Source: Gremmenia infestans (Eukaryota; Ascomycota; Leotiomycetes; Helotiales; Hamatocanthoscyphaceae). Taken from it: a stretch of DNA of 64,000 bases. Below the pieces are notes generated by a model. That model was not told the DNA's origin, searched no databases, and saw only the letters and a program-made list of their open reading frames with translations. The stretch is from the NCBI GenBank assembly GCA_032629725.1, contig JAFEVB010000007.1, positions 2,204,618 to 2,268,617 of the forward strand, written 5' to 3'. Both the position numbers and the translations under genes were made by a program. Positions 36,884-48,743 of the stretch are shown here, piece after piece (within the stretch, counting starts at the first letter, position 1; every line of letters begins with the position of its first letter).

Positions 36884-39800
36884 TCATGGTTTACTACGGC
36901 TGAAGAGCTTCGAATCAAATCCGAGTATCCCCTTCTTTACTGATTTGTTCGTGTACCCCTCTTCTTCGACTTCATGTTTCTGCACAATGCTTAAGAACAC
37001 CTGATCGAGAGTCGTTGGACTGACAGAATAGTGCTCCAAACCTAACCCGGCACGATGGTCTTCAAGTAGAGTAATCAAAGACCCAATTCCGCTACTTTGC
37101 TTCGAGGGCAAAGCGTCGTCTCCACCGCGTATTTGGTCAATGCTAGCGACCTTTATGCTTGGCTGCTTGGACTCGTGCCTCTGTGCAGGGACTGAGAATC
37201 TCAATTGACCATGATAAGTCTTGTCCTCAATATCGGCATCAGGAAAATGCTCGAAAACCCATGACCTGAGTCCAGCGATCTCCTTATCAGTTGTATGTGG
37301 CGCAGACTTCAAAACAAGATGGATATAGTAAGCATCGCCATGTTTCTGCCGAAGGTGGTCGCTCGTGCCCATCGCTAACATGCGTTTCGCCATAATTCCT
37401 GCACGGTCAGCTAATGCATCCGCTTCCTCCATGCTATGTGTTGTGAGAAGCAGAGATCGACCAGGCACGACTGCAGCCAATGTTCTCCACATGACTCTTT
37501 TCGCTGCTGCATCCATGCCGGAACTTGGCTCGTCAAGCAGAAGCACTGTCGGGTTTCCGATTAATGCAATACCAAGTGACAGCTTCCTCTTGTTGCCACC
37601 AGAAAGCTTAGCAGCCATTCGAAATGAGAATGCCTGAAGGCCCACAGCCTTGATAACAGCTTTGACATTGTGTTCGACATCAGGAACACCTCTAATTCTT
37701 GCATAGAACTGGAGGTGTTCCACAACAGTCATTTGATCCATAGCGTCAAATTGGGGACACACTCCAAGGTGCGACCTTGCTTTGGCTCGCTGCCTGCTTA
37801 TGTCAATATTCTCAACCTAGACACAGATTAGCAGTGCGATCCAACAGATCAAACTGTGGAGTATAAAGACCACGTACAAATATGTTTCCACCATTCTTCG
37901 ACGGCTGGACATCGCCGCGAATCAAAGAGATGGTAGTTGATTTTCCCGCGCCATTTGGGCCTAACAAAGCGAACACTTCTCCGCGTTTGATACCAAATGT
38001 GAGGTTTTCGACAGCTGTCACGTGTCCAAAAGATTTCGTAAGATTCAGTACACGAAGTCCGTCATTTGAGCTGGTGACACGAGCGAGTTCTTCTGCAACC
38101 TCTTCATCGGCAGGAACAAATTTTGCCTCAGAGGATGTGCTTGGCTCATTCCGAACTCTTCGGTACCAGGCTAGGACAGATCCAGAATCGTTCCAGAGGA
38201 GGATCGCAAACAAAACGAAAACTTGCACAAATAAGTAAAGTATCGGCCCGCCATATTGAAGTATACCACCGGGGGAAGCAGCCAATTGTCGCCCAGAACA
38301 CGTGGTGGAAAATATGTTCAGTGCGATGAAAAGTGATCTAATAAGTGATCCCATAGGCGTGATCAGCGATATCGTAAAATGGACGATGAGTAGATAGTCA
38401 TCGATTTTGTTGATAGGCTGAAAATAGTCAGCAATGAGACCTAAAATTACGTTGTAAATGCATGACTTACAGCATAAGTCAACGTGCAAAGATACCCAAT
38501 CAAGTATATCAGAAAGAGGATAGCTTGGCCAGCAGCAGCAAATGCATAAGCTGAGAGCTGTGTCCGTGCGAAAAGGGAAACCACATATGAAAGCAAGATG
38601 GACGCCAGACCGAATAGCGCGAAAACAACAAACAAATAGCCGACATGATACCAGGCTGTCGAGACAGCCGCAAAGATGATAACACTCAGGGCACTGGAGC
38701 CAAGTACTATAATGAAGTCGAATCCAAGATAGGCCAACCAAAGAGGCAATGACCGAACACCATTCGAGTATTCCAGACCGCGAATATTCCTGGTCCTTTC
38801 TATGGTGGGATACAATGAGAAAAATCCTGGGTATGCTGCCATAGCCAATCCAAAATAGACCACGAGCTGCAGAGATTTCCCGGTTGACGGTGCCCATGGT
38901 ATATCAAAAGACGAATATTGCGTGTGAATGGTGATGTTTGTGAGCATGTTATTAAGAATATTATGCCCAAATACGCCGTTGTAGATATCTCCATTTCCTT
39001 TATACGCAAGGGTTGCCTGTGTTGTGCCATCTCCGAGGAAAATGCCGGCTGGGGTGACATTTGCAAAATTCTGATCTATATAATCATTGAATTGTGGGAG
39101 CGTGTCAACCATGTGAACAGCCCGATGGACTTGGACCCCAGGAGGAATTGGGCTAGATGTTAGAGAGCTAGATAAGGAAGCAAGGGTGGTGGTAGAGAAT
39201 CGGGACGATGGACCAAGAATAATATCATAGTCAATAAGTGCTGCGAGGCTTTCCACATCAGCGAGTGAAATTCGTTGGGTTGGTGAACAGCCTACTGCTC
39301 TGAAACCTTTCAAGAACAATGAGACAAGACCAGCCGCAATGATGGGAAGGAGGAAAGCAGCAGTATATGGAAGGTAGTTCCGTCGGAGTATGGTGTATCT
39401 CTTTCGAAATAAGACCCAGCCTTGACGAAACGGGCCAATGGTCTTACCGGTGTGTATCTCCAACTGTGGATCCCGAGGCTTCGCTGAAACTACTACACTA
39501 GGGAACTTTTCATCCTGAGATTCAGATTCGGGGTCGATGTCCTCTGCCCGAACTTCATCTGCAAGTTGCAAGAAAACGTCTTCGATTGTGGGTCCGGATA
39601 GTTGATAATCTGTGAGACCTGCTGATTCGAGGCGTCTGATGATTTGTGCAGCTTGGCTGGATGTGGAAGCAAGGTATATGATTTGGCCGATATTTGTATT
39701 ACTGGGAACCTCAAGGTCAGGTGCTTCCTCATGGCCAGGGCCAGTCGGTAGATGGATTCTATATCCTCCGCCAAGTTTACTTTTAAGCTCCACGGATGAG

Positions 39801-41821
39801 CCCTGAGCTCGAAGAGTACCTTTGGAAAGAATTGCGATCTGATCGGCAAGAAGATCCGCTTCATCAAGGAAATGAGTCGTCATAATTATCGTTCGAGCGC
39901 CCCTCTCAGCCAGCAGAATGTCCCAGATTTTGCGTCGGCTCAGTGGATCGAGACCACTGCTTACCTCGTCGACACAACAGACTGAACTACCTCCAGTGAA
40001 CATCATGCCAAGCTGAAGCTTTCGTTTTTGCCCACCAGAAAGGGTCTTTGCCTTCGCACCTATCTTCCGATCCAAGTCAATAGCCTTGATGAGATCGTGT
40101 AGGGCTTCTTTGCTATCACGTTGATTTGTGGATTTTAGCTGATTGAAGATACGAACATGCTCTTCGACGGTCAGCTCATCCCAGAGGACATTCTTCTGTG
40201 GCGCAATGCCAAGTCCGCCGGTACCGTCAACTGCGATGGTTCCGCTTGTGACGGTATTGAGTCCAGCGATGGCATCTAAAGTTGTACTCTTTCCACTACC
40301 ATTTGCACCGAGTAAAACACAAATCTGCCCCTTTCTCGCACTGAATGTCAGATCATTGACTGCCACAACAGTTGCCTTGGGGGTCTTAGTGATGCCTGCT
40401 GCTTTGCGCCGAAACCAGTTCGGGCGGTAGTGCTTTGTGAAGTGATCGAGACGCACTGTCTCGTACGATGTCGAGGGGGCATCAATATTTCCAGTGACGG
40501 ATCGCCCTTTAGACGCTGTTCCGTAGAGGGATTTCTCGATCATGGCTCCGAGTAGTGGGTAAACAAATATCTGTACAATCACAAAGACCCAGAGTACGAT
40601 TCCAGGAAGGCCCCAAGGATTGTTAGGCGCAGATCGTACAAGATCTGTGGCCAGGTCCTGACGCTCGTATCGGGCCATGAAAACGATAAAGAATACATAA
40701 TTGCAAGGAACGAACAACAGGCTGAGAATTGCCACGGTGCCAGAATTGGTCTTGTCAATGACCTGCGCGAGCACACCTAGGAGGAGCGTCACAATTGCCA
40801 TGGTAATACCACTGAGTTGCGCCTTCTTGAAGAAAGAAGCACCGAGCATGGAAAAGGATGCTAGAGAGAGACCAGCCAATAAGTGATAAATGATGACAAT
40901 GGCCATGGATGTTTGGGCAAAGACTCCAACGCCCAAAACGATTCCCATGATGATCCAGCCTGGAGTGTAGATAATGTCAAATGCTAGATGATGAGACAAA
41001 ATCCTTGCAACTTGAGGTTGCCACCTCTTCAGATTGGGCATCATGGCTTCAATCAACTGTGACATGCCAAGCTCCCGCTCCGAAGCAATGAACCCGGTCA
41101 AATGGTATGTGACTCCAACCATGCCAATGAGGAATGCAACGCCTAAGATGTTGATGATGGCGCCTTGGTAGTTTACGCGGATCTTGGTATTGCGCTGAGC
41201 TTGGTTGATGGAGGTGAAGGGATATTCGAAGACGGAAGGGAGGGTCGTGGCATTGAGGCGCGCAATTGCACCGTCGACAGCCCTTTGGAGGGGCAGAAGG
41301 TATATTTCGACATCGTTCGTGGTCTTATCGACATGCATCTGGACTCCAAATGCGCCATCTGCGCGGAGAGTATAGTTCCACGACCCGCCTTGTCCCTGGG
41401 TAGGGGAGGATTGGAAAACCACGGCACCATAGCAGGAAGTCGCACCCCTCAGACTGCTCCGACAGGTATCCAACAACTGCGCTTCTTGCGACAGGCGCAC
41501 AACCTTCCCAGACGCCTGTGCCTGCTGTGCGACAGAGTCTAGGACCTGCTCGACGTCGCCGCCGAGTCCATTGCTCACCAAAGCCAGTGTGTTTCTTCCC
41601 CCGCTGGCCGCAGCCATGCCCTCTGCCAGCGTGCGAACTGCATGGCTCGAGCCTATGCCGTAGTCCGAGGGTGGGATGAAGAGGTTTCTCGCATACGACA
41701 AGAAGATCATGAACCCGATGGGGAGGAGGAATGCGCGGATGATGGTGGAAAAGGCATGGCGGTTGAGGGCGATGAGGAGGTTCTTCTTCGTCAAAGTCCA
41801 GCATTGAGAGGGGAGAGCCAT
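36884..41821 (-). CDS. Full-length ABC-A subfamily transporter
   Basis: An ATP-binding cassette transporter of 1607 aa arranged TMD-NBD-TMD-NBD, from exons 41821-38471, 38417-37878 and 37816-36884 (introns 54 and 61 bp). NBD1 has Walker A GANGSGKST (about residue 505), signature LSGGQKRK and Walker B VCCVDE followed by SSGLDP. NBD2 has Walker A GPNGAGKST (about 1275), signature LSGGNKRK and Walker B LLLDEPSSGMD with the H-loop TTHSMEEAD. Both catalytic Glu and His residues are present, so both sites look functional. Each TMD has a large extracellular loop after its first helix, as in ABCA lipid transporters. The start is the first ATG (MALPSQCW). Substrate is unknown; lipids are likely from the subfamily. 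Full-size ABC-A proteins are patchily distributed in fungi. Confidence 0.93.
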
Positions 41822-43075
41822 GGGTAGGGGGATTGGGAGTTGAAGACTAGAAAACAGCACATTACGGCTGTATAGATTAAAACGAAGTTATATTGAACAT
41901 GATGTGCCTTACATTGCCATTTGAAAGGTATCTACCTACCTACCTACCTTATCCTTGCCTTGTTTTCAAATTTGCAGAGCGTCGGCCTAATCAATCGCGC
42001 TGCTGTTCCTCGGCATGTTGATGATCCGTTGATTTGGTTTGAAATCGCGCACGGCCTTATTAACGCCGGAGTTTTAGGTATCACCATGTGTTTAGATTGA
42101 ATTATTATATTTTAATTCGTTTTTACCTATAGATTATATTATATTGTAATTATATATAAGGTATGGTAATTCTATCTTCTTTTGGATTGAGTTTGCTTTT
42201 ATCAATTCGACTGCTGCTAAGATTAAGGTTATCTGTCGTGTAGGATCCGATGACAAGCAGACACAAAGCTTGTTTCAACCATCTACCAGCGGTCGAGGTT
42301 CTTGTTCTAAGAGGAAAAGGGAAAGCCGGCAGTTATCACTTTAATCGAGTGAAACAATTCTCGAGTAGAACAATGCTCGAGTAGCTGAAAAAACACATAT
42401 GTCCTATAAATAGCCTCGGCTCTTAGTACATAAGCATTAGGCATCCCTTTCCCTAAAATTAGGATAAAGGTCAAGGTCCTCCCTTGGAAAGGTAACATGA
42501 TCCTAGTCTTGACTTGCAGATGTGGAGACTTATATCAAAACACGTAAAAAATCTATATAGCAATACGCAATCCAAACTGGCCGAGTTGAGGTGTAATTAG
42601 TCCTACATAGAATAGAAAATAGTATTGCTAGATGGCATGCTTATGATTATGCACATAGGAAACCTGAGGGTATTGGAAGTTTTATGGAACATTTATGCTT
42701 TATTAGAACTTCTTACTAAGCTATAGTAAGTGGATATGATCTAGTTAAGAGAGCTGTAATTTTGATAGTCTATTAAGCTAATAATTAAGGCGGTCGATAA
42801 ACTTTCTTATTTTTTAATAGTTAAATGTTTTTTAATATTATTATCTACGCATTATATAGCGTCTTAGCGAGAATTTCCGCAGTTCTTTATGCTTCAACTA
42901 GGACATATGGAAATGAAAGGGTGTTTGTATTTAGTACTCCTTGTGACGGTTTGGCCTAACGTCCCCTGTATTAGCTTTCATTTTCTCTCTCATCTTGCTA
43001 TACCTTTAGATTCTGAGAAAGTATCGAGTTTTGTGCCGTTGCATACTACCACGCTTACACCTCTCATCTCAGAAA
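41822..43075. other. AT-rich spacer upstream of the ABC-A gene
   Basis: About 1.25 kb with no supportable gene. A short CTAC repeat lies at about 41932-41948. From about 42080 to 42870 the DNA is AT-rich with frequent TA steps, suggesting decayed repeat sequence. The ABC-A promoter should lie in the left 250 bp. Confidence 0.4.
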
Positions 43076-43996
43076 TCACAGGGTGTCTACCGGTATACCC
43101 AGCACTCTTTTCATCTCTGTACTTCCTCGCCATTTCGCGTAGTCGATGGCACTTCCAAACCCCCCTTGGGCCTCTGGATCCGCTCCATGGGCCAATAACC
43201 ACTTGACCCTCTCGACCGCTCCCGCCATTGCAGCGTAGACGATGGGATACTGTGCAAGCACGTAGTGTGAGTCTTCGGCCTGGTTAATATCTGCTCCATG
43301 ATCAACTAGGAGCGCCATCACCGGAATCCTGCTGGTATCAAACTCTTGGCTCGATATAACGCCAGCGTTGAGCTGCGCCCCGGCAGGGGTCCCAGGAGGA
43401 CAAGCCCCCGCGGCGGAGTGGAGCGGGGCCCCATTCTGGACCTGCGCGCCTGCGTCTAGGAGTAAGCGTACCGCTTCCAGCGAGCCCGCGGCTGCGGCTG
43501 TTGCAAGAGCAGCGCATGAATCCGTGTCAGACGTGCCCATCCGGTCACGATGGTTGCGTTGCTTGCCCAGGTTGGGGTCCGCGCCATGCTCAAGGAACCA
43601 TTGAAGTAGCGGCAGGTTGGTCACGACTTTGGGAAGAAGCACCGCACCGTAGAAGCCGGGGGTGTTTGGCGTCCATCCATACTGGGTGAAGAGTTCAAAG
43701 AGAGGAATCTGTTGGGCGGGTGGCGCCGAGAGAATGTAGGTTGGGGTGTTACGAAGAATGGGCGCACCTGTGGAGAGGAGGTGACGGGCGATTTCGAGAT
43801 TGCCTGCGCGGAGTGCATCAAGCAGCATGTTGTGGAGGGAGTCCTGGCTCCGCGATGAGGCGAGAGCTCCTCCCTTACTGTCCAGGCCTCGTTGACTGGC
43901 AGCTTCGAACGATGCCGAGCTGGAGCTATAGCTGGAGCTGGAGCTGGAGCGATCCCGTGGGCTGGCGGGTTCCTGGTCGTGGTAGGCGGAGCCCAT
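43076..43996 (-). CDS. Ankyrin-repeat protein
   Basis: A single-exon gene encoding 306 aa. The N-terminal 40 residues are Ser-rich and low in complexity. Ankyrin-type helices follow: DALRAGNLEIARHLLSTGAP, LPLLQWFLEHGADPN, AAAAGSLEAVRLLLDAGAQV, PVMALLVDHGADIN and GAVERVKWLLAHGADPE, giving about five or six repeats separated by longer loops. No partner domain (NACHT, HET, kinase) is present. The start is the first ATG of the frame. Codon use is GC-rich compared with its AT-rich surroundings. A role in protein binding can be inferred; nothing more specific. Confidence 0.8.
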   Translation of the reverse strand: MGSAYHDQEPASPRDRSSSSSSYSSSSASFEAASQRGLDSKGGALASSRSQDSLHNMLLDALRAGNLEIARHLLSTGAPILRNTPTYILSAPPAQQIPLFELFTQYGWTPNTPGFYGAVLLPKVVTNLPLLQWFLEHGADPNLGKQRNHRDRMGTSDTDSCAALATAAAAGSLEAVRLLLDAGAQVQNGAPLHSAAGACPPGTPAGAQLNAGVISSQEFDTSRIPVMALLVDHGADINQAEDSHYVLAQYPIVYAAMAGAVERVKWLLAHGADPEAQGGFGSAIDYAKWRGSTEMKRVLGIPVDTL

Positions 43997-45287
43997 CTGA
44001 TTATACTTTTGCGTTGCTGATACTCGACTATGTGTACTATATCTAAGCTTGAAATAAGATAGAGAGTCGATGATAGGCCTGGTAACCAGTGGTTGTGGTT
44101 GTGATTATTGTATTTGCGATTACTATCGTTGCTGAGATTGTAATTACTGTTGTTCCTGCTGTCGTTCCTCCTCTTGCTAGACCGGATTATCGGGATGGAA
44201 CAGCCAATCATCCAGGGGGGCATAGATGAGGCTACGGTCTTGGCCGACGTCCCGAAATACCTTATCCCCGCTAGGTGCCTGGATGATTACTATTCCCCCC
44301 CAATATAGTTAAGGATCCTTCGCCCTAGCAAGGGCTCTAGCCATTCAGTTCTATAGGATTCGACGTATTGTGGAGACTTTACGTGTGATTTAACATTTAA
44401 AGTATTAAGGGGGGGGGATAGTAGGTGCTTGGCAGCTCCTACTTCTTAGCTTTTACCGATGATCCGATCCTTCCTCGCTTGGCTCGACTAACTATCAACG
44501 TGGAATTTGTAGAAGGCGTTATGAAAGAGTACTAGTGTGGAGGGACAACACAACCGCGGACTCTAGGCTAGGATCTGACTTATAGTTTCATCATTGTATA
44601 AATGTATATATTAAAATAATCTGTATAAAAGAGTGTGTTGTAGAATGGATGATGATCCAAATTCAGTGAAGTGCCCGATTTTATAAGGTACGGTGCAGTA
44701 CTAGCTGCATACCCCACTTCACGTGACATCCCATTTGGTCCCCACCACACTAGGCTCGGCGTGCAGGAACGCAAGATTCCACTTTCTAGAGTTCCAAAGG
44801 AGTCTTTCTAATTTAAAATTGTGGCGCGTACCGTAGGAGTTGCGCATATTTACAAGAAAACCCAGTTAATGCCAATCCGTCCGTAGATTGTTTCGTAAAA
44901 CGTCGTATTCACTCACTCGATGTTTAAACCTATTAAACTACGCTACTAACTACTTTTAGCTGCGATCTTCGTACTTACAAAGGCTAAGTTAACTTAAAAC
45001 AAGAACATTACTAAAAGCCACTCTTCTAAAAGCCTTCTGAATGGCTTAGTTCCTAGGTGAAAAGCGGTTCTGCTCTCAGACCTAAGGAAGATGCGATCTT
45101 CTAATTATATTCATTTAATCTGGCGACTAGATCCTCCTTGGCTTGGCAACAGTAAGTTTGGACTCCTAATATTCATAGCTACCTCATATACTCTCTAGGT
45201 TCCGGTCAGAATGATGTTTCTTACTTCTTATCTTCATATCACTATCTTTATTGCTTCCCTCTCCTCGACTACACTCCTTCCTTCATT
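43997..45287. other. AT-rich spacer
   Basis: About 1.3 kb without a supportable gene. It includes a G run (about 44409-44417) and AT-rich, TA-rich stretches at 44580-44640 and 44880-45120. A minus-strand frame at 44580-44774 has no recognisable content. The last 150 bp are pyrimidine-rich and should be the promoter and leader of the secreted repeat protein. Confidence 0.4.
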
Positions 45288-48200
45288 ATGCGGTACCGTG
45301 AGAGTTGGTCTCTTTTAGTAGCACGAGCGACTATTACTTTTCTATTCATTGCTCAAGATGCATCTGCAGAGCTCCTCCGAAATAGTACTACAATCAGAAA
45401 CAACACTACTGCAATCAGAAACAACACTACTGCAACCAGAAATAATACTACTGCAAGTAGAAGTAGCATTACTACAATCAGTAACAACACTTTGCATACT
45501 TCTCCATCGACACACACAGCTTCGTTAACTAGCACGGGAGTTACCCTTTCAAATCCCGCACAAAGTAGCATTACTACAATCAGTAACAACACTTTGCATA
45601 CTTCTCCATCGACACACACAGCTTCGTTAAATAGCACAGGAGTTATCCATTCAAACCCCGCACACAATTCGACGCTTGTATCAACCAACATACCAGGCGT
45701 GAGTACCACCCGAAGCAAGATTTTACCGCCTCTATCAACAACACCTTCCGGGACTCACTTATCTCCCAACAGCACTAGAACTATCCCCTCAGGCTCTTTA
45801 ACGGCTGTACCTAACCCTTCAGCCGGGCCAGGGAATGGAACAGGAAATGGAAATTCATCGTCCACAGCTGGGGGCGTCATAGGAGTCATTCCTTCAGTCA
45901 TCGTTGAATCTGGTACGACGGTTACCAAGGAAATTATCACTGGTGCGTCGCTCACGGGACCGATCACTCTCGCACCGGCCACCACGACATACGCCAGCTC
46001 CGAGGCCACATCTGCTGTATCTTCGGTCTCTTCCCAGCTTGCCGCCATCGTACCCATTATACTTGCGTGGGAAAAAGACCCGACCCCCGAGCTCAAGACG
46101 GATGCGCTTGACAAGGTCACCGGGACAAAAGGCGATGTGATGGGCCTCATCGACAGTCTAGGCACCAAACCGTCGTCAAGTCCATGCGGCTCGAAGAAGA
46201 AGAAGCGGTTCTCGCTGCCGGTCATTGGCGATGTTGTCAATGCATTGTCCTGTATTGAGGGCCAGCTGGACGAGGCCACGAGTAAAATCAGCGGCGGGGT
46301 CGTGGGAGGCGTCGACGACATTGTGTCCACGATTGAATCAAAGCTCGACGAACTCGAAGACGATGGGGACGACGACGAGACGAAATCCCAGTCTGGTAGC
46401 TCGACATCCACGGAGAGTTCGAAGAGCTCGCAGAGCTCATGCAGATCAACCCAGACGGCATTCCAGGTCACTATCCTCTGCGAACCGACGGTCTATACGA
46501 CTATGGGCACTGCTGTTTCCACAACGACCTGCCCCTCGACGACTACCGTGACAACGACAGGCTGCACCGCCACGGGACGCACGACGACCATTTCAAGCAG
46601 CAGCAATTCGACCTCCGCGGCGCCAACACTGTGTGGCGCAGACACCTGCGGCAATAGTTGTAGCTTCGTGCGGCCTTCGGGCGAGCCGGTGAGCACGACG
46701 GCCTTCAACTGCAAGAACTTCCCGACGATCACGGTCACTTCCGACCCAACAGTGCCGACCTGGGACACCAAGAGAGAGCTGGGGAAGATGTTATTGCCAC
46801 GCGTCCTTGCTCCTAAGGAGCCGGAGGCGTTTGACCCAGCGTACGCCGAAGAGTTGGCCAACGTGGCCACGGTCCTCCCTTTGAGGATGGGGAATGTGTA
46901 CACGGATGGCGGTTTCTACCCGTACCCCGCGCAAGACTCCGGACGTCACGTGTATGGGTTGCAGGCCCTTACGGGCTGCACGGCGGTCATCATCGCATCG
47001 AATAAAGGCGTGTATGTTGCGCACATCTGGGAGGTGGGAGGATTTCTGGTTCCCAACGGGACCCCACACCCGACGGCGGAACGAACGCGTAGCGAGTTCC
47101 GCAACATCGCGATCACTCCGCTGCGGGACGGCAATCGGGACACGGAGAGCATCGTAGACCTGATTGGCACGGATCGGCATCCAGGACGTTTGCATCCCAT
47201 CCACGAGCCCAAGATCTGGGTCGTCACGCCCTACACAACGACTTGGGAAGAAACGTACCAGCAACCGCCGATCACAACCACCTACCGCTATGACGATATG
47301 GCGCGTTACCTACTGCGCAAGCTTGGCGAGATGATCCCGGGGGCCAGGATGGGCATCACGGGCTACATGCGCGATGCCAGAACCGATGTGGAAGGCATGG
47401 TCTGGCTGGAAGTCGACCGAGAGCAACGATGGGTAGTACGGCCGGGCCACACCGACCGCCAATACGGGTTGTGGCGACTGTGGGCCGGGCCGGACCTTAT
47501 TGACGAATATGAGTTCCGCGTGACTCAGCGCCGTCGCCGCGCGAACAAGCGGGCGCTGGGGGATGGGAGTGGGAGTGGGAGTGGGAGCGGGAGCGGGAGC
47601 AAGCGCCAAGCGACTGACGACGACGGGGACTATGAAGGTGATGATGGCGAGGAAGTCGATATGGAAAATCCATGTCCAGTCGCCGGCGGGGCGGGATCCG
47701 GAGCGAATTCCACTTCTACTGCTACTAGCAATGACACCGTGACCTCGGCATCGGCATCGTTATCGGTACACAAAAACACGGCTACGTTGACATCTCTCAA
47801 TCACACCGCAACCTCATCTTCCCGCCTTACAGCCAATACTACCTCATCTTCTCACAGTACCGCCATTACTACCGCATCTTCCCGTAGTACAGCCATTACT
47901 ACCTCATCTTCCCACCTTGCAGCCATTACTACCTCATCTTCCCACCTTGCAGCCAATACAACCTCATCCTCCGGCCCTGCTACCACTCGCAAGACAAGCT
48001 CATCTCCACCCATAACCTCCTGCACCTTATCCAGCGTAGCTGCTCTTAGTACAGCCTACTCATACTACACCATCGACCACCCAGCCACAATAGAATGTGC
48101 CTGTAATGACGGTTGGATGGTCGGTATAGCAAATACGGTTGGATCTAATGGAGCTACTACTTACTACTGTGAAATTGGTTCAACACACATTGAAGTCAGC

Positions 48201-48743
48201 ACAGCACCTCCAAAAACAACCACTAGGGCTCCAGCCCTAGTCACAACTACCTCATCAGCTCCTTATGTCACAGGAACCTGCGACCTACATATCTTTGAAG
48301 CCTCTGAAAGTTATAATAAACCCTTATACGTGCAGTTTAATATAACAGATGGCGGTAACAACCTGCTTGCTAGTAAAAATTTCAATGGCAAATGGGGCGA
48401 GATCGGGACTGTTGAAGCGGCTGACACTGAACTCCCGTATAATGTTACAATCGATTTTCTAAAGTCGACAACGGTTCCTGATTCTAGCAGGATGGCGAGG
48501 GATATCATAGGAGGCAGAATGGTAGGACCGTCTGTACCTGTACCAGTGCGATGGGAAGATTGGGTGCTGACATTCACGGCGGGGAGCACTAAATGGGATG
48601 ACACAGAGACAAGCGGCATGCCGTATTGTTCAGTAGGCGACTGGAATAATGGCAATTTCTGGGATTGGTTAGATAGTTTAGTATTGGGTGATACAACAGT
48701 ACCAGTAAGTCAACTCGCACCAAGATATCAAAGTAGATGCTAA
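45288..48743 (+). CDS. Large secreted Ser/Thr-rich repeat protein with a CNF1/YfiH-like central domain (tentative)
   Basis: One open frame of 1151 aa starting with a signal peptide (about 1-27, cleavage near DASA). The N-terminal 200 residues are Ser/Thr/Asn-rich with RNNTTA-type units and a 34-residue duplication. A globular part spans about 490-750. In it, LTGCTAVIIA (Cys564) is followed by VYVAHIW (His579). A Cys and a His 15 residues apart on neighbouring strands is the catalytic layout of CNF1-type deamidases and YfiH-like hydrolases; this similarity is motif-level only. A Gly-Ser run (about 760-772), more Ser/Thr repeats (about 840-900) and a C-terminal Cys-containing domain (YCSVGDWNNG) follow. 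That last domain resembles tails of fungal GH18-associated secreted proteins. Probably heavily O- and N-glycosylated. No membrane anchor is visible. Confidence 0.75.
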   Translation: MRYRESWSLLVARATITFLFIAQDASAELLRNSTTIRNNTTAIRNNTTATRNNTTASRSSITTISNNTLHTSPSTHTASLTSTGVTLSNPAQSSITTISNNTLHTSPSTHTASLNSTGVIHSNPAHNSTLVSTNIPGVSTTRSKILPPLSTTPSGTHLSPNSTRTIPSGSLTAVPNPSAGPGNGTGNGNSSSTAGGVIGVIPSVIVESGTTVTKEIITGASLTGPITLAPATTTYASSEATSAVSSVSSQLAAIVPIILAWEKDPTPELKTDALDKVTGTKGDVMGLIDSLGTKPSSSPCGSKKKKRFSLPVIGDVVNALSCIEGQLDEATSKISGGVVGGVDDIVSTIESKLDELEDDGDDDETKSQSGSSTSTESSKSSQSSCRSTQTAFQVTILCEPTVYTTMGTAVSTTTCPSTTTVTTTGCTATGRTTTISSSSNSTSAAPTLCGADTCGNSCSFVRPSGEPVSTTAFNCKNFPTITVTSDPTVPTWDTKRELGKMLLPRVLAPKEPEAFDPAYAEELANVATVLPLRMGNVYTDGGFYPYPAQDSGRHVYGLQALTGCTAVIIASNKGVYVAHIWEVGGFLVPNGTPHPTAERTRSEFRNIAITPLRDGNRDTESIVDLIGTDRHPGRLHPIHEPKIWVVTPYTTTWEETYQQPPITTTYRYDDMARYLLRKLGEMIPGARMGITGYMRDARTDVEGMVWLEVDREQRWVVRPGHTDRQYGLWRLWAGPDLIDEYEFRVTQRRRRANKRALGDGSGSGSGSGSGSKRQATDDDGDYEGDDGEEVDMENPCPVAGGAGSGANSTSTATSNDTVTSASASLSVHKNTATLTSLNHTATSSSRLTANTTSSSHSTAITTASSRSTAITTSSSHLAAITTSSSHLAANTTSSSGPATTRKTSSSPPITSCTLSSVAALSTAYSYYTIDHPATIECACNDGWMVGIANTVGSNGATTYYCEIGSTHIEVSTAPPKTTTRAPALVTTTSSAPYVTGTCDLHIFEASESYNKPLYVQFNITDGGNNLLASKNFNGKWGEIGTVEAADTELPYNVTIDFLKSTTVPDSSRMARDIIGGRMVGPSVPVPVRWEDWVLTFTAGSTKWDDTETSGMPYCSVGDWNNGNFWDWLDSLVLGDTTVPVSQLAPRYQSRC
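45462..45665 (+). repeat. 102-bp tandem duplication inside the secreted repeat protein gene
   Basis: Two adjacent copies (45462-45563 and 45564-45665) encode near-identical 34-residue units beginning SSITTISNNTLH and ending NPA. The copies differ at only a few bases. The unit is in frame (34 codons), so the duplication lengthens the Ser/Thr-rich stalk without breaking the gene. Confidence 0.9.
47566..47604 (+). repeat. In-frame Gly-Ser hexanucleotide repeat
   Basis: GGGAGT/GGGAGC units repeat about six times within the secreted protein gene and encode alternating Gly and Ser, a flexible linker between the central domain and the Ser/Thr-rich C-terminal part. Confidence 0.85.
47800..47975 (+). 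repeat. Short in-frame Ser/Thr repeats
   Basis: Units of 30 bp, encoding about ten residues of the form TTSSSHLAAI or TTSSRSTAI, repeat five or six times with small changes. They form a second Ser/Thr-rich stalk in the secreted protein. Variation in copy number between strains would be expected. Confidence 0.8.

Noticed and set aside
45353..46471. Minus-strand frames of 121 and 238 codons
   Set aside because: They are the complement of the Ser/Thr-rich repeats and acidic linker of the secreted protein gene.
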